NCBI RefSeq assembly: GCF_002897375.1 | Contig: NZ_BFAG01000006.1 | Coordinates: 10,001 to 74,000 of the forward strand | Reading direction: 5' to 3' | From: Deinococcus aerius | GTDB lineage: Bacteria; Deinococcota; Deinococci; Deinococcales; Deinococcaceae | DNA length: 64,000 nucleotides | In this document: piece by piece, positions 16,513 through 31,240 of the stretch | Position numbering within the stretch: position 1 is the first letter of the stretch | Layout: each line of letters starts with the position of its first letter | Made by a program: the position numbers and the translations under genes | The notes under the pieces: model-generated | What the model was told of the DNA's origin: nothing | Seen by the model: the letters and a program-made list of their open reading frames with translations, nothing else | The model's database searches: none

Positions 16513-16967
16513 CGGGGCTGAACATCCGCCCCGCAACGCCCGCCGACGCCCCCACCATCGCCCACCACCGCTACCCCGACGAGGAGGACGCTGCCGAGCG
16601 CCCCACCTACGTCGCCTGGGTCGGGCTAGCCTTGGAACGGGATCTGTACGTTGGTTTTTTGGGCATCACGGGCGGGGGAGAGGTCGTCGCCGGGGCCGGG
16701 CTCACGCTGCTGGAGTGGGGGCCGACGCGGGGGAACCCGCAGCCGTACCGGGCGCGGCTGGTGAACGTGTGGACCCGCCCAGGCTTCCGGCGGCGGGGCC
16801 TGGCCCGGGAACTCGTCTTACTTTGCCTGGAAATTACCCGTCAGCGCGGCATCGCCCACGTCAGCCTGGGTACGAGCGGGGTGGCCCGCCCGCTCTACGA
16901 GTCGCTGGGCTTCCGGGCGAGCAAGGCAGAGATGGTTCGGCATGCGCGGCGCCCGGAACGCCGGTGA
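16509..16967 (+). CDS. GNAT-family N-acetyltransferase
   Basis: A 152-residue acetyl-CoA-dependent acetyltransferase. It opens with LNIRPATPADAPTIAHH, and the acetyl-CoA loop is RPGFRRRGLARELV near residue 95; the C-terminal ARPLYESLGFRAS is typical. Substrate is unknown. GTG 16509 overlaps the previous stop in GTGA; an in-frame ATG at 16485 is the alternative. It forms a two-gene unit with the membrane protein upstream. Confidence 0.8.
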   Translation: MTGLNIRPATPADAPTIAHHRYPDEEDAAERPTYVAWVGLALERDLYVGFLGITGGGEVVAGAGLTLLEWGPTRGNPQPYRARLVNVWTRPGFRRRGLARELVLLCLEITRQRGIAHVSLGTSGVARPLYESLGFRASKAEMVRHARRPERR

Positions 16968-17011
16968 ACCCCCGCGCATTCTTTTCACCCCGCCCCGCCT
17001 TACTGTGACGC

Positions 17012-17527
17012 ATGAAGCTCGCCCACCTGGGGAGGGGAGTGCTGACGGCCCTGCTCCTCCCGCTCCTGTCCGCCCCGGGCCCGGCCCGCGCCCAGCCGGT
17101 GGCCCTGCCCTGCGGCGGGATCATCGGTGGCCGCACCATCAACGGCGATGTGGAGGTGCCCAGGGGCCGCGTCTGCACCCTTCGCAACCTCCAAGTCAAC
17201 GGCGAGGTGCGCGTGGAGCGCGGCGCGAGCCTCACCGTTCAGAACACCCGGATCACGGGTGACCTGAGGGCGGGGAGCGGCTTTGCCCGGCTCACGGTCA
17301 GGAGCAGCGTCGTCACAGGTGATCTCCAGGCCCAGGGCGGCGGCGCCGTGAATGTGGAGGACACTCGCATCGAGGGCGACCTGCGGTTGGAGCGCAACGC
17401 GGGACCCCTGCGCCTGAGCCGCCTGACCATCCTGGGGAACCTGGAGTGCCTGAACAACGCCCGCGCCCCCTCCGGCACGAGTCTCGGGGTGGACGGCGAG
17501 CAGACGGGCCAGTGCCGGACCCTCTAG
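17012..17527 (+). CDS. Secreted polymer-like beta-helix protein, unknown
   Basis: A 171-residue protein with a signal peptide ending near ARAQ (residue 28). The mature part is a series of short hydrophobic strands with turns: [63 protein letters not shown]. The period is about 22 residues, as in right-handed beta-helices and bactofilin-like proteins. Three or four cysteines could pair. TACTGT lies 5 nt before the ATG. Function is unknown; a cell-surface structural role is inference. Confidence 0.65.
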   Translation: MKLAHLGRGVLTALLLPLLSAPGPARAQPVALPCGGIIGGRTINGDVEVPRGRVCTLRNLQVNGEVRVERGASLTVQNTRITGDLRAGSGFARLTVRSSVVTGDLQAQGGGAVNVEDTRIEGDLRLERNAGPLRLSRLTILGNLECLNNARAPSGTSLGVDGEQTGQCRTL

Positions 17528-17570
17528 CCTATTCCCGCCCCGCCGGACCGCCCGCGCTAGACTCCCCCGC

Positions 17571-18997
<1,427 letters not shown>

Positions 18998-19001
<4 letters not shown>

Positions 19002-19660
19002 GGGGAACGCCGGGAAGCGCCGGGGCCGGAAACCGCGTTCGCTGGCGGCAGGTGGCCCTGGTCACGCTGGGGCTGGAGGTCGCGGCGCTGCTGGGGCTGG
19101 CCGCCTTCTCGCTGTGGCGCGGGGACTTCTCCCTGGGCGCCTGGTTCGTGGGCATCAACGCCTTCCTGCGCGCCCTGGTTCTCGCCGGGTGGACAGCGGT
19201 GCTGGGCCGCTTCTCGCTGGGCCGGGCCGTTTCACCCACGGACGGAATGCTGCGGGCGCTGAGCATCGCCTTTCCCTGGGTCACGTCCTTCCGGCTGGTG
19301 CTGTGGTTCTGGACCCTGCTGGGGGTGCTCAGCGGCGGCGCCCCAGAGGCGAATACCGTGGCCCTCACCGCCCTGCTGACCGTGTGGCCCGCCTATGTCC
19401 TCGCCCAGAACGCGGTCTACGGGACCCTGGCCCGCCTGGCCCCGAACCCCGCCGACGACACCGGGCGCAAGCGGTTGGCGGACTGGCTGAATGTGGCCGC
19501 CGCCCTGAGCCTCGCCATGGCCGTGTTCAATGTGGTGCCGATCCGGGGCTTCAGCGCCCCCCCCATACTGACCGATCAACTCGTGTACGGCGTGAGCGGC
19601 GCGCTCGACGTGCTGGCGACCCTGCTGGCACTGCGGGCCGTCCAGTCCATGAAGGACTAA
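18998..19660 (+). CDS. Polytopic membrane protein, unknown
   Basis: A 220-residue protein with about six hydrophobic helices and no catalytic motif that I recognise. GTG 18998 overlaps the gatB stop (GTGA), so translation is coupled to gatB, though no functional link is evident. Base composition is like its neighbours. Confidence 0.7.
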
Positions 19661-19710
19661 CCCCAAAAGATGTGAGACACCTGTGACTTGGTGTTGTATA
19701 CCTTAAGGGT

Positions 19711-20136
19711 ATGTCCACACTCACCGATGCGGTGCTGGGAAAGCTCAGAACCCGTGGCGTCTTCGGTATTCAGTGCGAGCCGATCGACGAGGGGTCGAAG
19801 AACGTCGTCGCGCTGCCTGGAGGCCTGGACGACATCGTCAAGGTCGCCAAGGGCAACGGCGGTGTGGTGTATTTCGCCGAGGTGATCTTCGGTGACGACG
19901 CGCTGCGGGTCGAGATCGAGCGTCCGGGCACAGGTGTCCGGGAGACGGTGGATCTCTCGCAATTCCACGAACTGCAAAAGTTCGAGTACCGCAAGGGCAG
20001 CGTCGCCTTCCACATCCTGTACGTGCCCAGCAACGGCTACCTGATCCGGGCCTGCGGCAACGCGGCAGAGTGGTACAAGGAATTCCGGTCCCTGCGGGAG
20101 GCGGTGGTGGGAAGGCTCGTGGCGCAGGCGGTCTGA
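19711..20136 (+). CDS. Conserved-looking soluble protein, unknown
   Basis: A 141-residue soluble protein without signal peptide or membrane segment. I do not recognise a domain. It has a mixed alpha/beta look with a central TVDLSQFHELQKFEY segment and a helical end. TATACC (19697-19702) lies 8 nt before the ATG and GAGACA lies 17 nt further upstream, giving one of the clearer promoters in the window. It stands alone, followed by a 360-nt non-coding gap. Confidence 0.65.
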   Translation: MSTLTDAVLGKLRTRGVFGIQCEPIDEGSKNVVALPGGLDDIVKVAKGNGGVVYFAEVIFGDDALRVEIERPGTGVRETVDLSQFHELQKFEYRKGSVAFHILYVPSNGYLIRACGNAAEWYKEFRSLREAVVGRLVAQAV

Positions 20137-20496
20137 GGAAGCAGGGGGTCCGGGCCTGGTCCTGAGGGGAGTGACCAGCTCTGATCCTGACCGGGTTCGC
20201 GAGAAACGCTGTCACCCTGAGCGGAGTGAAGGGTCCAGGACGCCGGGTGGGAGAGGCCTCGCCCGCAACCCGGCGGGACGGGCTCCTCGTGGGCGGCAGA
20301 AGCCTTGCCTATGGTGTATGCCCGACGGGAAGCTGCGCCGCGTCAAGGGATCAGAGTGACTGCCATCCTCGCCCCCGGGCGTCCTCGCAGCCCTGATCCC
20401 TCCTGAAGGGTCTCCCGCCGAACAGGCCACTCACGCGGGGGCGGGAACATCTTCATTCAGAGGGCACCCGGGTCGCGACCTGGGCATCATGGGGGC
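20137..20496. other. Structured non-coding gap
   Basis: No credible gene is visible. The stretch contains three inverted repeats: ACCCT/AGGGT around CCCTGAGCGGAGTGAAGGG (20214-20234), CGCCGGGT/ACCCGGCG (20241-20248 and 20268-20275) and GGGATCAG/CTGATCCC (20347-20354 and 20393-20400). It may be a dispersed repeat or a structured RNA. Confidence 0.5.
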
Positions 20497-21180
<684 letters not shown>

Positions 21181-21342
21181 TGCCCACTCCGGGGGCGTTG
21201 CGGAGGAGGGGCGGGCGGACGGGCACAGCTCCAAAGGACCGCGGGGAGGGGACACCGAATGCCGGCGATGGACCAGGAGCGGGTGAGCCCACGTCACTTC
21301 TCGCAAGGTGGGCGAGGGGCCGCCCCCGGGCCTGAGGCCACG

Positions 21343-21385
21343 CCAGAAGACCCGGGCAAAACACCGGATGTCCTGGAATCAGGGC
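21343..21385. repeat. Dispersed palindromic repeat, copy 1
   Basis: Imperfect palindrome with CCAG...CCGG and CCGG...CTGG arms around GCAAAACA, followed by AATCAGGGC. Positions 21364-21385 match 39575-39596 at 19 of 22 bases in the same orientation, showing that the two are copies of one element. It lies between convergent genes. Confidence 0.6.
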
Positions 21386-21409
21386 CCTTTGGCCCGGCCC
21401 GGTGTTCCG

Positions 21410-21805
21410 CTACAGGCTGAGCAGTTTCTCGGCCAGCCGCAGCAGGTCGTCTTGCCCCACCGGTTTTTCCACGTACGCCGTGGCCCCGGAGGCGTAGGCG
21501 TTCTCGACCTCGCGCGGCTGGGCCAGGCTGCTCCACAGCACCAGGCGCACCCGGGGTCCGGCCTGCGCCCGCAGGTGGGCGAGCAGTTCCAGGCTGTCCA
21601 CCCGCGGCAGGTGCAGGTCCAGCAGCACCAGGTCCGGCGTGGGCGGCGCCTGAAAGGCGGGCAGCGCCGCCTCGCCGTCATGCACGATGTCCACCTGCAC
21701 GTCCGGGGCGACCTCCTGAAGGGCCAGTTCGAGGAGCAGGGCGTCCGCCGGGGAGTCCTCGATCACCAGGATGCGCCGCGGGCTCCCGGTGGCGCCTGGA
21801 GTCAT
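21410..21805 (-). CDS. Single-domain response regulator (CheY-like)
   Basis: A 131-residue receiver domain with no output domain. The acidic pair is in VIEDSPAD, the phospho-acceptor aspartate in LVLLDLHLP, the switch serine in LWSS and the lysine in VEKP, so all phosphorylation residues are present. TACGCT lies 7 nt before the ATG. It lies next to a second receiver protein on the same strand but with its own start signal; no histidine kinase is adjacent. Confidence 0.9.
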   Translation of the reverse strand: MTPGATGSPRRILVIEDSPADALLLELALQEVAPDVQVDIVHDGEAALPAFQAPPTPDLVLLDLHLPRVDSLELLAHLRAQAGPRVRLVLWSSLAQPREVENAYASGATAYVEKPVGQDDLLRLAEKLLSL

Positions 21806-21841
21806 GCCGCCCAGCGTAGAGGCTGGGCGATGAAACCGCCT

Positions 21842-22276
<435 letters not shown>

Positions 22277-22501
22277 GCTCCGGCCCCCAGTTCGGCTGCT
22301 GGCGGTCGTCCCCGAAAAAGCAAGTGCATGCGCGTCATGGCCCGGTTTCACTGTAGCGGAAGGCCACGCGCAAAAGGGGGCAAATGCCCGATTCCGCAAG
22401 GTCGCTCACGTTCTGGCCTCATCTCCTGCACAGACAGGGAAGGGAGGAGGGTCCGGCCTCCCCTGCCTACATACCTCCCATTCGCCCCCGCCCCGCGCGC
22501 C

Positions 22502-22543
22502 TATCCTGACCCGCATGAGGGCCGGACCGAGCGGAGCAGGCGA

Positions 22544-22547
<4 letters not shown>
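22502..22547 (+). promoter_or_regulatory. Promoter and possible leader peptide for glcF
   Basis: TATCCT (22502-22507) is followed after 7 nt by ATG 22515, the leaderless spacing used by many genes here. That ATG opens a 10-codon frame ([10 protein letters not shown]) whose TGA (22545-22547) overlaps the glcF GTG (22544) in GTGA. The arrangement suggests a translated leader coupled to glcF; this is inference. Confidence 0.5.
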
Positions 22548-23821
<1,274 letters not shown>

Positions 23822-23824
23822 GAA

Positions 23825-23963
23825 GGGGGCAGTGGGGAGTGGGGAGTGGGCAGTGGTCTCGGGGGTGTGGGACTTTCGCTTCCCACGGGGGGAGGATTCG
23901 GGGGCGGGAGGCTCGGGCATTCAATGTTCCTTTCCCACTTCCCACTGCCCACTCCCCACTCCC
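23825..23963. repeat. Inverted-repeat (MITE-like) element between glcF and glcD
   Basis: A 22-nt perfect inverted repeat, left arm 23835-23856 and right arm 23942-23963, built of GGGGAGT/GGGCAGT units, encloses 85 nt. Inside is a second hairpin, GTGGGA (23867-23872) with TCCCAC (23881-23886). No gene is present. The size and arms resemble a miniature repeat element inserted in the operon, or a strong RNA hairpin. Confidence 0.65.
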
Positions 23964-23981
23964 GGCGGCCGGAGGCCGCCC

Positions 23982-26070
<2,089 letters not shown>

Positions 26071-26075
26071 AGGGG

Positions 26076-26453
26076 TCAGCCCTGGTAGGGCGTGCCCTTG
26101 CGCAGCACGGTCAGGGTGCCCTTGGAGACACCCAGCTTCCGGGCCGTGCTCGTCCGGCTGACCAGAATGTCGGCGGTGCGCCGGTAACGCGGGTGCATGG
26201 TGTCGTTCACGACGTACACGTGGCTGCGGCCATTCACGGTGACGCGAACCCGCGCGCCGCACCCGACCTTCCGCAGCAGGTCACGGCTGAGGGCGATCTG
26301 CCCCCGTTGAGTGGGGCCGCAGGCCGAGATCTGGGGCGTCCGGTCGGTCTGGGCCCGCACCGCGTTGTAGTGGCTGACGCGCTGGAGCGAGTAGGTAGCA
26401 GCCTGCCCCTGGACAGCGAGGGCGGCCAGGGCGGTGACGAGAAAACGCCGCAT
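26076..26453 (-). CDS. Secreted 3D-domain / double-psi beta-barrel protein
   Basis: A 125-residue protein with a signal peptide ending near VQGQA. The mature part fits the 3D/RlpA-type double-psi barrel: YNAVRAQTDRTP near residue 30, SACG, IALSRDLL, CGARVRVTV and the DTMHPRYRRTADILV segment that takes the place of the three-aspartate motif. Such domains act on or bind peptidoglycan. Two cysteines (in SACG and VGCG) may pair. It is convergent with glcE, 5 nt away. Confidence 0.75.
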   Translation of the reverse strand: MRRFLVTALAALAVQGQAATYSLQRVSHYNAVRAQTDRTPQISACGPTQRGQIALSRDLLRKVGCGARVRVTVNGRSHVYVVNDTMHPRYRRTADILVSRTSTARKLGVSKGTLTVLRKGTPYQG

Positions 26454-26496
26454 AGCGCCGCACCTTAGCGTTGAGTGGACACCAATTCCGTAACCT

Positions 26497-26652
26497 CTAT
26501 CCTCGGCGGCTCAAGGACGAGTTGAGCCTCTGGCGGCGGCGTTCCTCCCTCCGGCCTTGCAGATGAAGCCTCCAGGCCTGAACGCTCACCGCGAGGGCAA
26601 CGGCAATCCCCAGGGCGAGTTCGGCGAGGAGGATGTCGAGCAGAAACGTCAT
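26497..26652 (-). CDS. Possible small single-pass membrane protein
   Basis: A 51-codon frame: MTFLLDILLAELALGI starts a hydrophobic segment that continues to about residue 24, followed by a strongly basic tail (GRREERRRQRLN) and stop. The layout is that of a single-pass small membrane protein with an inside tail. The upstream site is weak. It fills the gap between the 3D protein and surE. High GC makes chance frames common, so this is tentative. Confidence 0.4.
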   Translation of the reverse strand: MTFLLDILLAELALGIAVALAVSVQAWRLHLQGRREERRRQRLNSSLSRRG

Positions 26653-26745
26653 GCCCCAGGGTGCCAAACAGGAGTCAAAAAAAGCTCAAAGCCAGGCCTG
26701 GCAACGCCGCATCGGGGAGCGTCCAGCCCCACGCTAGCCTGCGGC

Positions 26746-27531
<786 letters not shown>

Positions 27532-27532
27532 G

Positions 27533-28750
27533 TCAGGGCGCCGTATGAATCCTTAACTGGGCGGCGGGAATGGGGATCAGTTTGAGGTTCCGCAGATCAG
27601 TGGGGTCCAGCCGGTAGACGAGTACAGCGCGTTCCTTGCGTGCGGTGGCCTGGAAGAGTTGGGCTGGGGTGCTGACCAGGCGGGCGAAGGAGGTCTGGGC
27701 GCCCTCAGCCAGTGGTGCCGGGAGGAGGCCCTTTTTCACCGTTCGGACACGCAAGAGGTAGGGAAGGGAAGAACCACAGCAGCTTGCCCCGGCCCTCTTT
27801 CGAAGGATTTCCTCGTTGTTCAGGATTGCGTACAGGGTGTTCTGGGGGGCGGCTATCTCCAGGTAGTGCTGAGCAGGACCCGCCTCCTGCCCCTCTGGAA
27901 CGTATGCAATTTGGAGGGGATCACGCAGCATGGGCTTGAGTTCGTCGGTCAATTTGACAGCCAGCGAGAAGGCATACATGTCCGTCGCCCGCACGGGTGT
28001 GGCTGTGGTGCCCAATTGCAGGTGAGCCGGGCCGATTTGCAGCAGAGGGTTGTCGATGCCTTGCAGGCGGATGGGAACGCTGAGGGAGGTCCGTAGGCGT
28101 TCAATCAACGTTGCGGCGTCAACGTAAAGCTCTCCAGCCACTCGTTGAGTGTCCAGCCCGAGGTCCAGGCTCTGGGCGTCCTTTTCCCCGGGGAATCCCA
28201 GCTCCAGGCGGGTGTCGGCAATGGTCTTGACCGTGACGCCCCCAGTTCTGAGGGCGGCGATCAGGTCAGAGAGCAGCAGGAGATGGTTGGCCGGGGTGGG
28301 GGAAACGTGGGCGCGACACTCGGCTTCCAGAGCGGCGCGTCCCCCGGGTTGCGCCAGCCTCCTGCGCAGGTCGTCGGCGTCCTTCTGAGGAAGCTGTTTC
28401 AGAAACGCCTCGTCATAGGTGCAGGTTTGTATCCGGGGATCGGGAACGGCCCGCACCGTCGGCACCTGCGCCAGCGCCTGCACGCCGAGCAGGGTAGCGA
28501 CTCCGGCGAGGAGCGCGGCGCGGACGGCTTGCGGGAGGGTATGCACCCGGTTCAGGTCCCGCGCGATGGCGTGCGGGCTGCCCAGATCGCGCAGGGCAGC
28601 CCGCAGGGCTTCCGCCTCGCCCAGGCCCAGCAACCGGTAGCGGTACACCTTGTCCTCTACGGCACCGCGCAGTTCCGTCCGCGCGTCCCGCCGCTTCTGG
28701 CCCCACAATCCCAGGGTGGCGCGGTTCAGGTACGCTTCCGTCTCCCTCAT
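27533..28750 (-). CDS. PadR-partner membrane protein with large outer domain
   Basis: A 405-residue protein. Residues 1-65 form the helical prefix found in PadR-associated membrane proteins (YLNRATLGLWGQKRRDARTELR, DLGSPHAIARDLN), followed by one membrane helix near residues 75-95. The rest is probably outside the membrane. Two parts (LIAALRTGGVTVKTIADTRL and LYVDAATLIERLR) recall copper-amine-oxidase-N-like stalk domains. A CC pair lies near residue 335. It starts in the PadR stop (ATGA). By eye it uses more A/T in third positions than its neighbours, which may mean transfer. Confidence 0.65.
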   Translation of the reverse strand: MRETEAYLNRATLGLWGQKRRDARTELRGAVEDKVYRYRLLGLGEAEALRAALRDLGSPHAIARDLNRVHTLPQAVRAALLAGVATLLGVQALAQVPTVRAVPDPRIQTCTYDEAFLKQLPQKDADDLRRRLAQPGGRAALEAECRAHVSPTPANHLLLLSDLIAALRTGGVTVKTIADTRLELGFPGEKDAQSLDLGLDTQRVAGELYVDAATLIERLRTSLSVPIRLQGIDNPLLQIGPAHLQLGTTATPVRATDMYAFSLAVKLTDELKPMLRDPLQIAYVPEGQEAGPAQHYLEIAAPQNTLYAILNNEEILRKRAGASCCGSSLPYLLRVRTVKKGLLPAPLAEGAQTSFARLVSTPAQLFQATARKERAVLVYRLDPTDLRNLKLIPIPAAQLRIHTAP

Positions 28751-29076
28751 GCCTGGCTCCCGATCACGCCGCGCACGGCGGCACTGAAGCGTTCGTAGCG
28801 TTCGCGCTGGCGGCGCAGTTCCTCCTGGCCGCCCGGGGTCAGGGCGTACACCTTGACCGGGCTGCCCCCCCGCGGGAGGAGCTGGAACTCGCCCCTGATC
28901 CATCCGGCCTTTTCCAGGCGGTGCAGGGCGGGGTACAGGGTGCCCTCCCGCAGGGTGAAGTACCCGTCCGTGCTCGCCTGTACGTCGGCGATGATCTGTC
29001 CTCCGTACCGCGGCCCCTGTTCCAGGGTGGCGAGCAAAAGCAGGTCGAGGTGGCCTTTGAGCTGCTGGGCGTCCAT
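28747..29076 (-). CDS. PadR-family transcriptional regulator
   Basis: A 109-residue winged-helix repressor of the PadR group: LDLLLLATLEQGPRYGGQII, the recognition region REGTLYPALHRLEKAGWI and the wing PRGGSPVKVYALT. ATG 29076 has AAGGA about 7 nt upstream. A palindrome CGATG-TATGTG-CATCG lies 41 nt upstream and fits the ATGT-N8-ACAT style of PadR operators, so autoregulation is likely. It overlaps the membrane protein gene by 4 nt; the pair is a typical PadR-effector operon. Confidence 0.9.
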   Translation of the reverse strand: MDAQQLKGHLDLLLLATLEQGPRYGGQIIADVQASTDGYFTLREGTLYPALHRLEKAGWIRGEFQLLPRGGSPVKVYALTPGGQEELRRQRERYERFSAAVRGVIGSQA

Positions 29077-29116
29077 CAGGCTTCCTTTCTCCATCGGGGG
29101 AAGAGGCATAGCTAAC

Positions 29117-29132
29117 CGATGTATGTGCATCG
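29117..29132. promoter_or_regulatory. Candidate PadR operator
   Basis: CGATG (29117-29121) and CATCG (29128-29132) are perfect inverted arms with a 6-nt centre TATGTG. The site lies directly upstream of the padR gene in an AT-richer stretch that should hold its promoter. PadR proteins commonly repress their own operon from such sites. Confidence 0.55.
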
Positions 29133-29167
29133 TAAAGCCAGGGGCATAGGAAAGCAAGGGTACAAAA

Positions 29168-29407
29168 CTACCGCGCTTCCAGAACCTCAAAGACCCAGGC
29201 CCGCGCCCCCGCAGGCAGGGGGAGGGGCGGTGCCTGGCCCGCCCAGCGGCTCGCCACCAGGGCCAGGCCCGGCTGGGCAGGGCTGACCAGGAGTTCGGCG
29301 CCCAGGAAGCCCGGCAGGGCGGGCAGGGCGTTCAGGAAGACGCGCAGGGCGTCCTCGGCCTGATCGCCGCGAACTTCGGTGTAATGGACCTGGGGCCTTG
29401 GCGTCAC
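29168..29407 (-). CDS. Small ABM-like (dimeric alpha/beta barrel) protein
   Basis: A 79-residue protein. The pattern of a first strand (QVHYTEVR), helix (AEDALRVFLNALPALPGFLGAELL) and later strands with a conserved W and ARAWVFEVLEA resembles the antibiotic-biosynthesis-monooxygenase/EthD-type ferredoxin fold, which includes heme-degrading and unknown enzymes. The match is weak. GTG 29407 has TAGGCT 6 nt upstream. Confidence 0.55.
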   Translation of the reverse strand: MTPRPQVHYTEVRGDQAEDALRVFLNALPALPGFLGAELLVSPAQPGLALVASRWAGQAPPLPLPAGARAWVFEVLEAR

Positions 29408-29432
29408 GGGCTCAGCCTACGGCCCGGGCCGC

Positions 29433-30377
29433 TCACTCGCCGTACAGCTTGAGGGGGTCTTTCGGGTTCCAGCGCAGGTAGGTGCCGAAATGCAGGTGCG
29501 GCCCGGTGCTGCGGCCTGTGTTGCCCACCCGGCCGATGACCTGCCCGCGCACCACCCGGTCGCCCGCGCGGGCGAGGTTGGCGCTGAGGTGCGCGTAGCG
29601 GGTGATCCAGCCGTCCGGGTGTTCAATCACGATGGTCCAGCCCCAGCCCCTCTCGAAGTCGGCGCGGGATTCCAGCACCCGGCCCGAGCGGGCTGCCCGG
29701 ACAGTCGTTCCCTCGGGCGCCACGATGTCCACCCCGTAGTGCATCTCGTGGTCCCCGTCGATATTGCGCTCGCCGAAGCCGCTGCTCACGTACCTGTACC
29801 CGGATACCGGCCACAGCCACCCCGATGATGAGGGAACCGCGGACACCCGGATGGACGCGGTGCGGACGGTCGCCCCCTGGGCGGGACGGCCCGCGCTCCT
29901 GGCCGCCGGGGTCCGGCTCGCCGCGCTCGGCAGCCGCGCGGCCACGTTGCGCCCGGGGATCTGAACGACCACCCCGGCCCGCAGCGGGCGCCCCGCGTCG
30001 ATCCCCGGGTTGGCACGCAGCAGTTGCGAGAGGGTGAAGCCGTAGCGGTGCGCGATAACGGTCAGGTTCTCCCCGCTCTTCACCCGGTGCGCCTGCCCCG
30101 GGAGCTGCCGGTTGGGAATTCGCAGCACCTGCCCGGCCTCGACATGGTCGGCATTTCGCAGCCGCGGGTTCGCGGCCTTGAGCGCCGAGATGCTGATGCC
30201 CGCGCGTTTCGCTATCACGGTCAGGTTGTCGCCGGAACGCACTCGGTAGTTCGTCGCGGCGCTCGCCAGGCCCGCCAGGACAAGTATCCCGGTGGCCAGC
30301 AGATGCCGGGCCGGGGCCACCCGCGTGCTCGACCTGGCCGGGCTCTGGATGAGAGGGGAATTCACAATCTTTAGCAT
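29433..30377 (-). CDS. LysM-M23 peptidoglycan endopeptidase
   Basis: An envelope protein of about 314 residues. After a signal-like segment come two LysM modules (YRVRSGDNLTVIAKRAG and HRVKSGENLTVIAHRYG), a linker, and a C-terminal M23 peptidase with HYGVDIVAPEGT and HLHFGTYL supplying the zinc ligands. It should cut cell-wall cross-links. ATG 30377 overlaps a TATGCT box (30374-30379 region), while GTG 30365 lies 7 nt after that box; the GTG may therefore be the true start of a leaderless message. Confidence 0.9.
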   Translation of the reverse strand: MLKIVNSPLIQSPARSSTRVAPARHLLATGILVLAGLASAATNYRVRSGDNLTVIAKRAGISISALKAANPRLRNADHVEAGQVLRIPNRQLPGQAHRVKSGENLTVIAHRYGFTLSQLLRANPGIDAGRPLRAGVVVQIPGRNVAARLPSAASRTPAARSAGRPAQGATVRTASIRVSAVPSSSGWLWPVSGYRYVSSGFGERNIDGDHEMHYGVDIVAPEGTTVRAARSGRVLESRADFERGWGWTIVIEHPDGWITRYAHLSANLARAGDRVVRGQVIGRVGNTGRSTGPHLHFGTYLRWNPKDPLKLYGE

Positions 30378-30430
30378 AAGGGTGGGGCAGTGAGCAGGAC
30401 GTGAGAAACGCGGGGCGCTACCCTGCCGCC

Positions 30431-31240
30431 ATGACCTCGCCCCCCGCCTACGCCCCGCCCCCCGGACTGAGGCGCCTGCGTCTGCTGCTCGCCTGGGACG
30501 GCGCGAGTTTTGCCGGGTGGCAGGCCCAGGCGAATGCACCCAGCGTGCAGGCCACCCTCCACGCGGCCCTCGTGCGCCTCGGCGGGGAGGGCGTGGCCCG
30601 GCCAGTTGCGGCAGGCCGCACCGATGCGGGCGTTCACGCGGCGGCGATGCCCGCCCACGTGGACGTGCCTGGGGAGTTCCGTATCCCGGTGGAGAAACTC
30701 GCCCGAGCGCTGAATGCCCATCTGCCGCCCAGCGTCGCCGTGCTGGAGGCGGGGCCAGCTCCCCCCGGCTTTCACGCCCGCTTCTCCTGCACCGAGCGGC
30801 GATACACCTACCTGCTCCTGGCCGCGCCGCAGCGTCACCCGCTATGGGCCGGACGGGCGCTTCACGTGCCCGGCCCGCTCGACGTACCCGCCATGAATGC
30901 CGCCGCCGCCCGCCTCATCGGCACCCACGACTTCGCCGCCTTCGCCACGCAGGAAGACCGGCAGACGGTGCGGGAACTGCGCGCCCTGGAGATTCGGCCC
31001 GGCCCCCCCGTTCCTGGCGGCGGAATCCGGGAAGTCCACGTCGCGGGCGAGAGTTTCCTGCGTCACATGGTCCGGGGACTGGTCGGCACCCTGCTCCTCG
31101 TCGGCCAGGGCAAGCTGGGGGAGGAGGACGTGGCGGACATCCTCGCCGGGCGCGAGCGGGCGCGGGCCGGGGCGAACGTGCCCGCGCATGGGCTCATGTT
31201 CGTGGGGGCGAGCTACGACTCCCCGGCGAGGACGATGTAA
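30431..31240 (+). CDS. truA: tRNA pseudouridine synthase A
   Basis: A 269-residue enzyme that makes pseudouridine at tRNA positions 38-40. The catalytic aspartate is in [11 protein letters not shown], and [14 protein letters not shown] and [14 protein letters not shown] are typical. TACCCT (30419-30424) lies 6 nt before ATG 30431. The 3' end overlaps the convergent methyltransferase gene by 28 nt. Confidence 0.95.
   Translation: MTSPPAYAPPPGLRRLRLLLAWDGASFAGWQAQANAPSVQATLHAALVRLGGEGVARPVAAGRTDAGVHAAAMPAHVDVPGEFRIPVEKLARALNAHLPPSVAVLEAGPAPPGFHARFSCTERRYTYLLLAAPQRHPLWAGRALHVPGPLDVPAMNAAAARLIGTHDFAAFATQEDRQTVRELRALEIRPGPPVPGGGIREVHVAGESFLRHMVRGLVGTLLLVGQGKLGEEDVADILAGRERARAGANVPAHGLMFVGASYDSPARTM

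Noticed and set aside
20171..20359. 62-codon frame in the structured gap
   Set aside because: It spans the inverted repeats and has no coding features.
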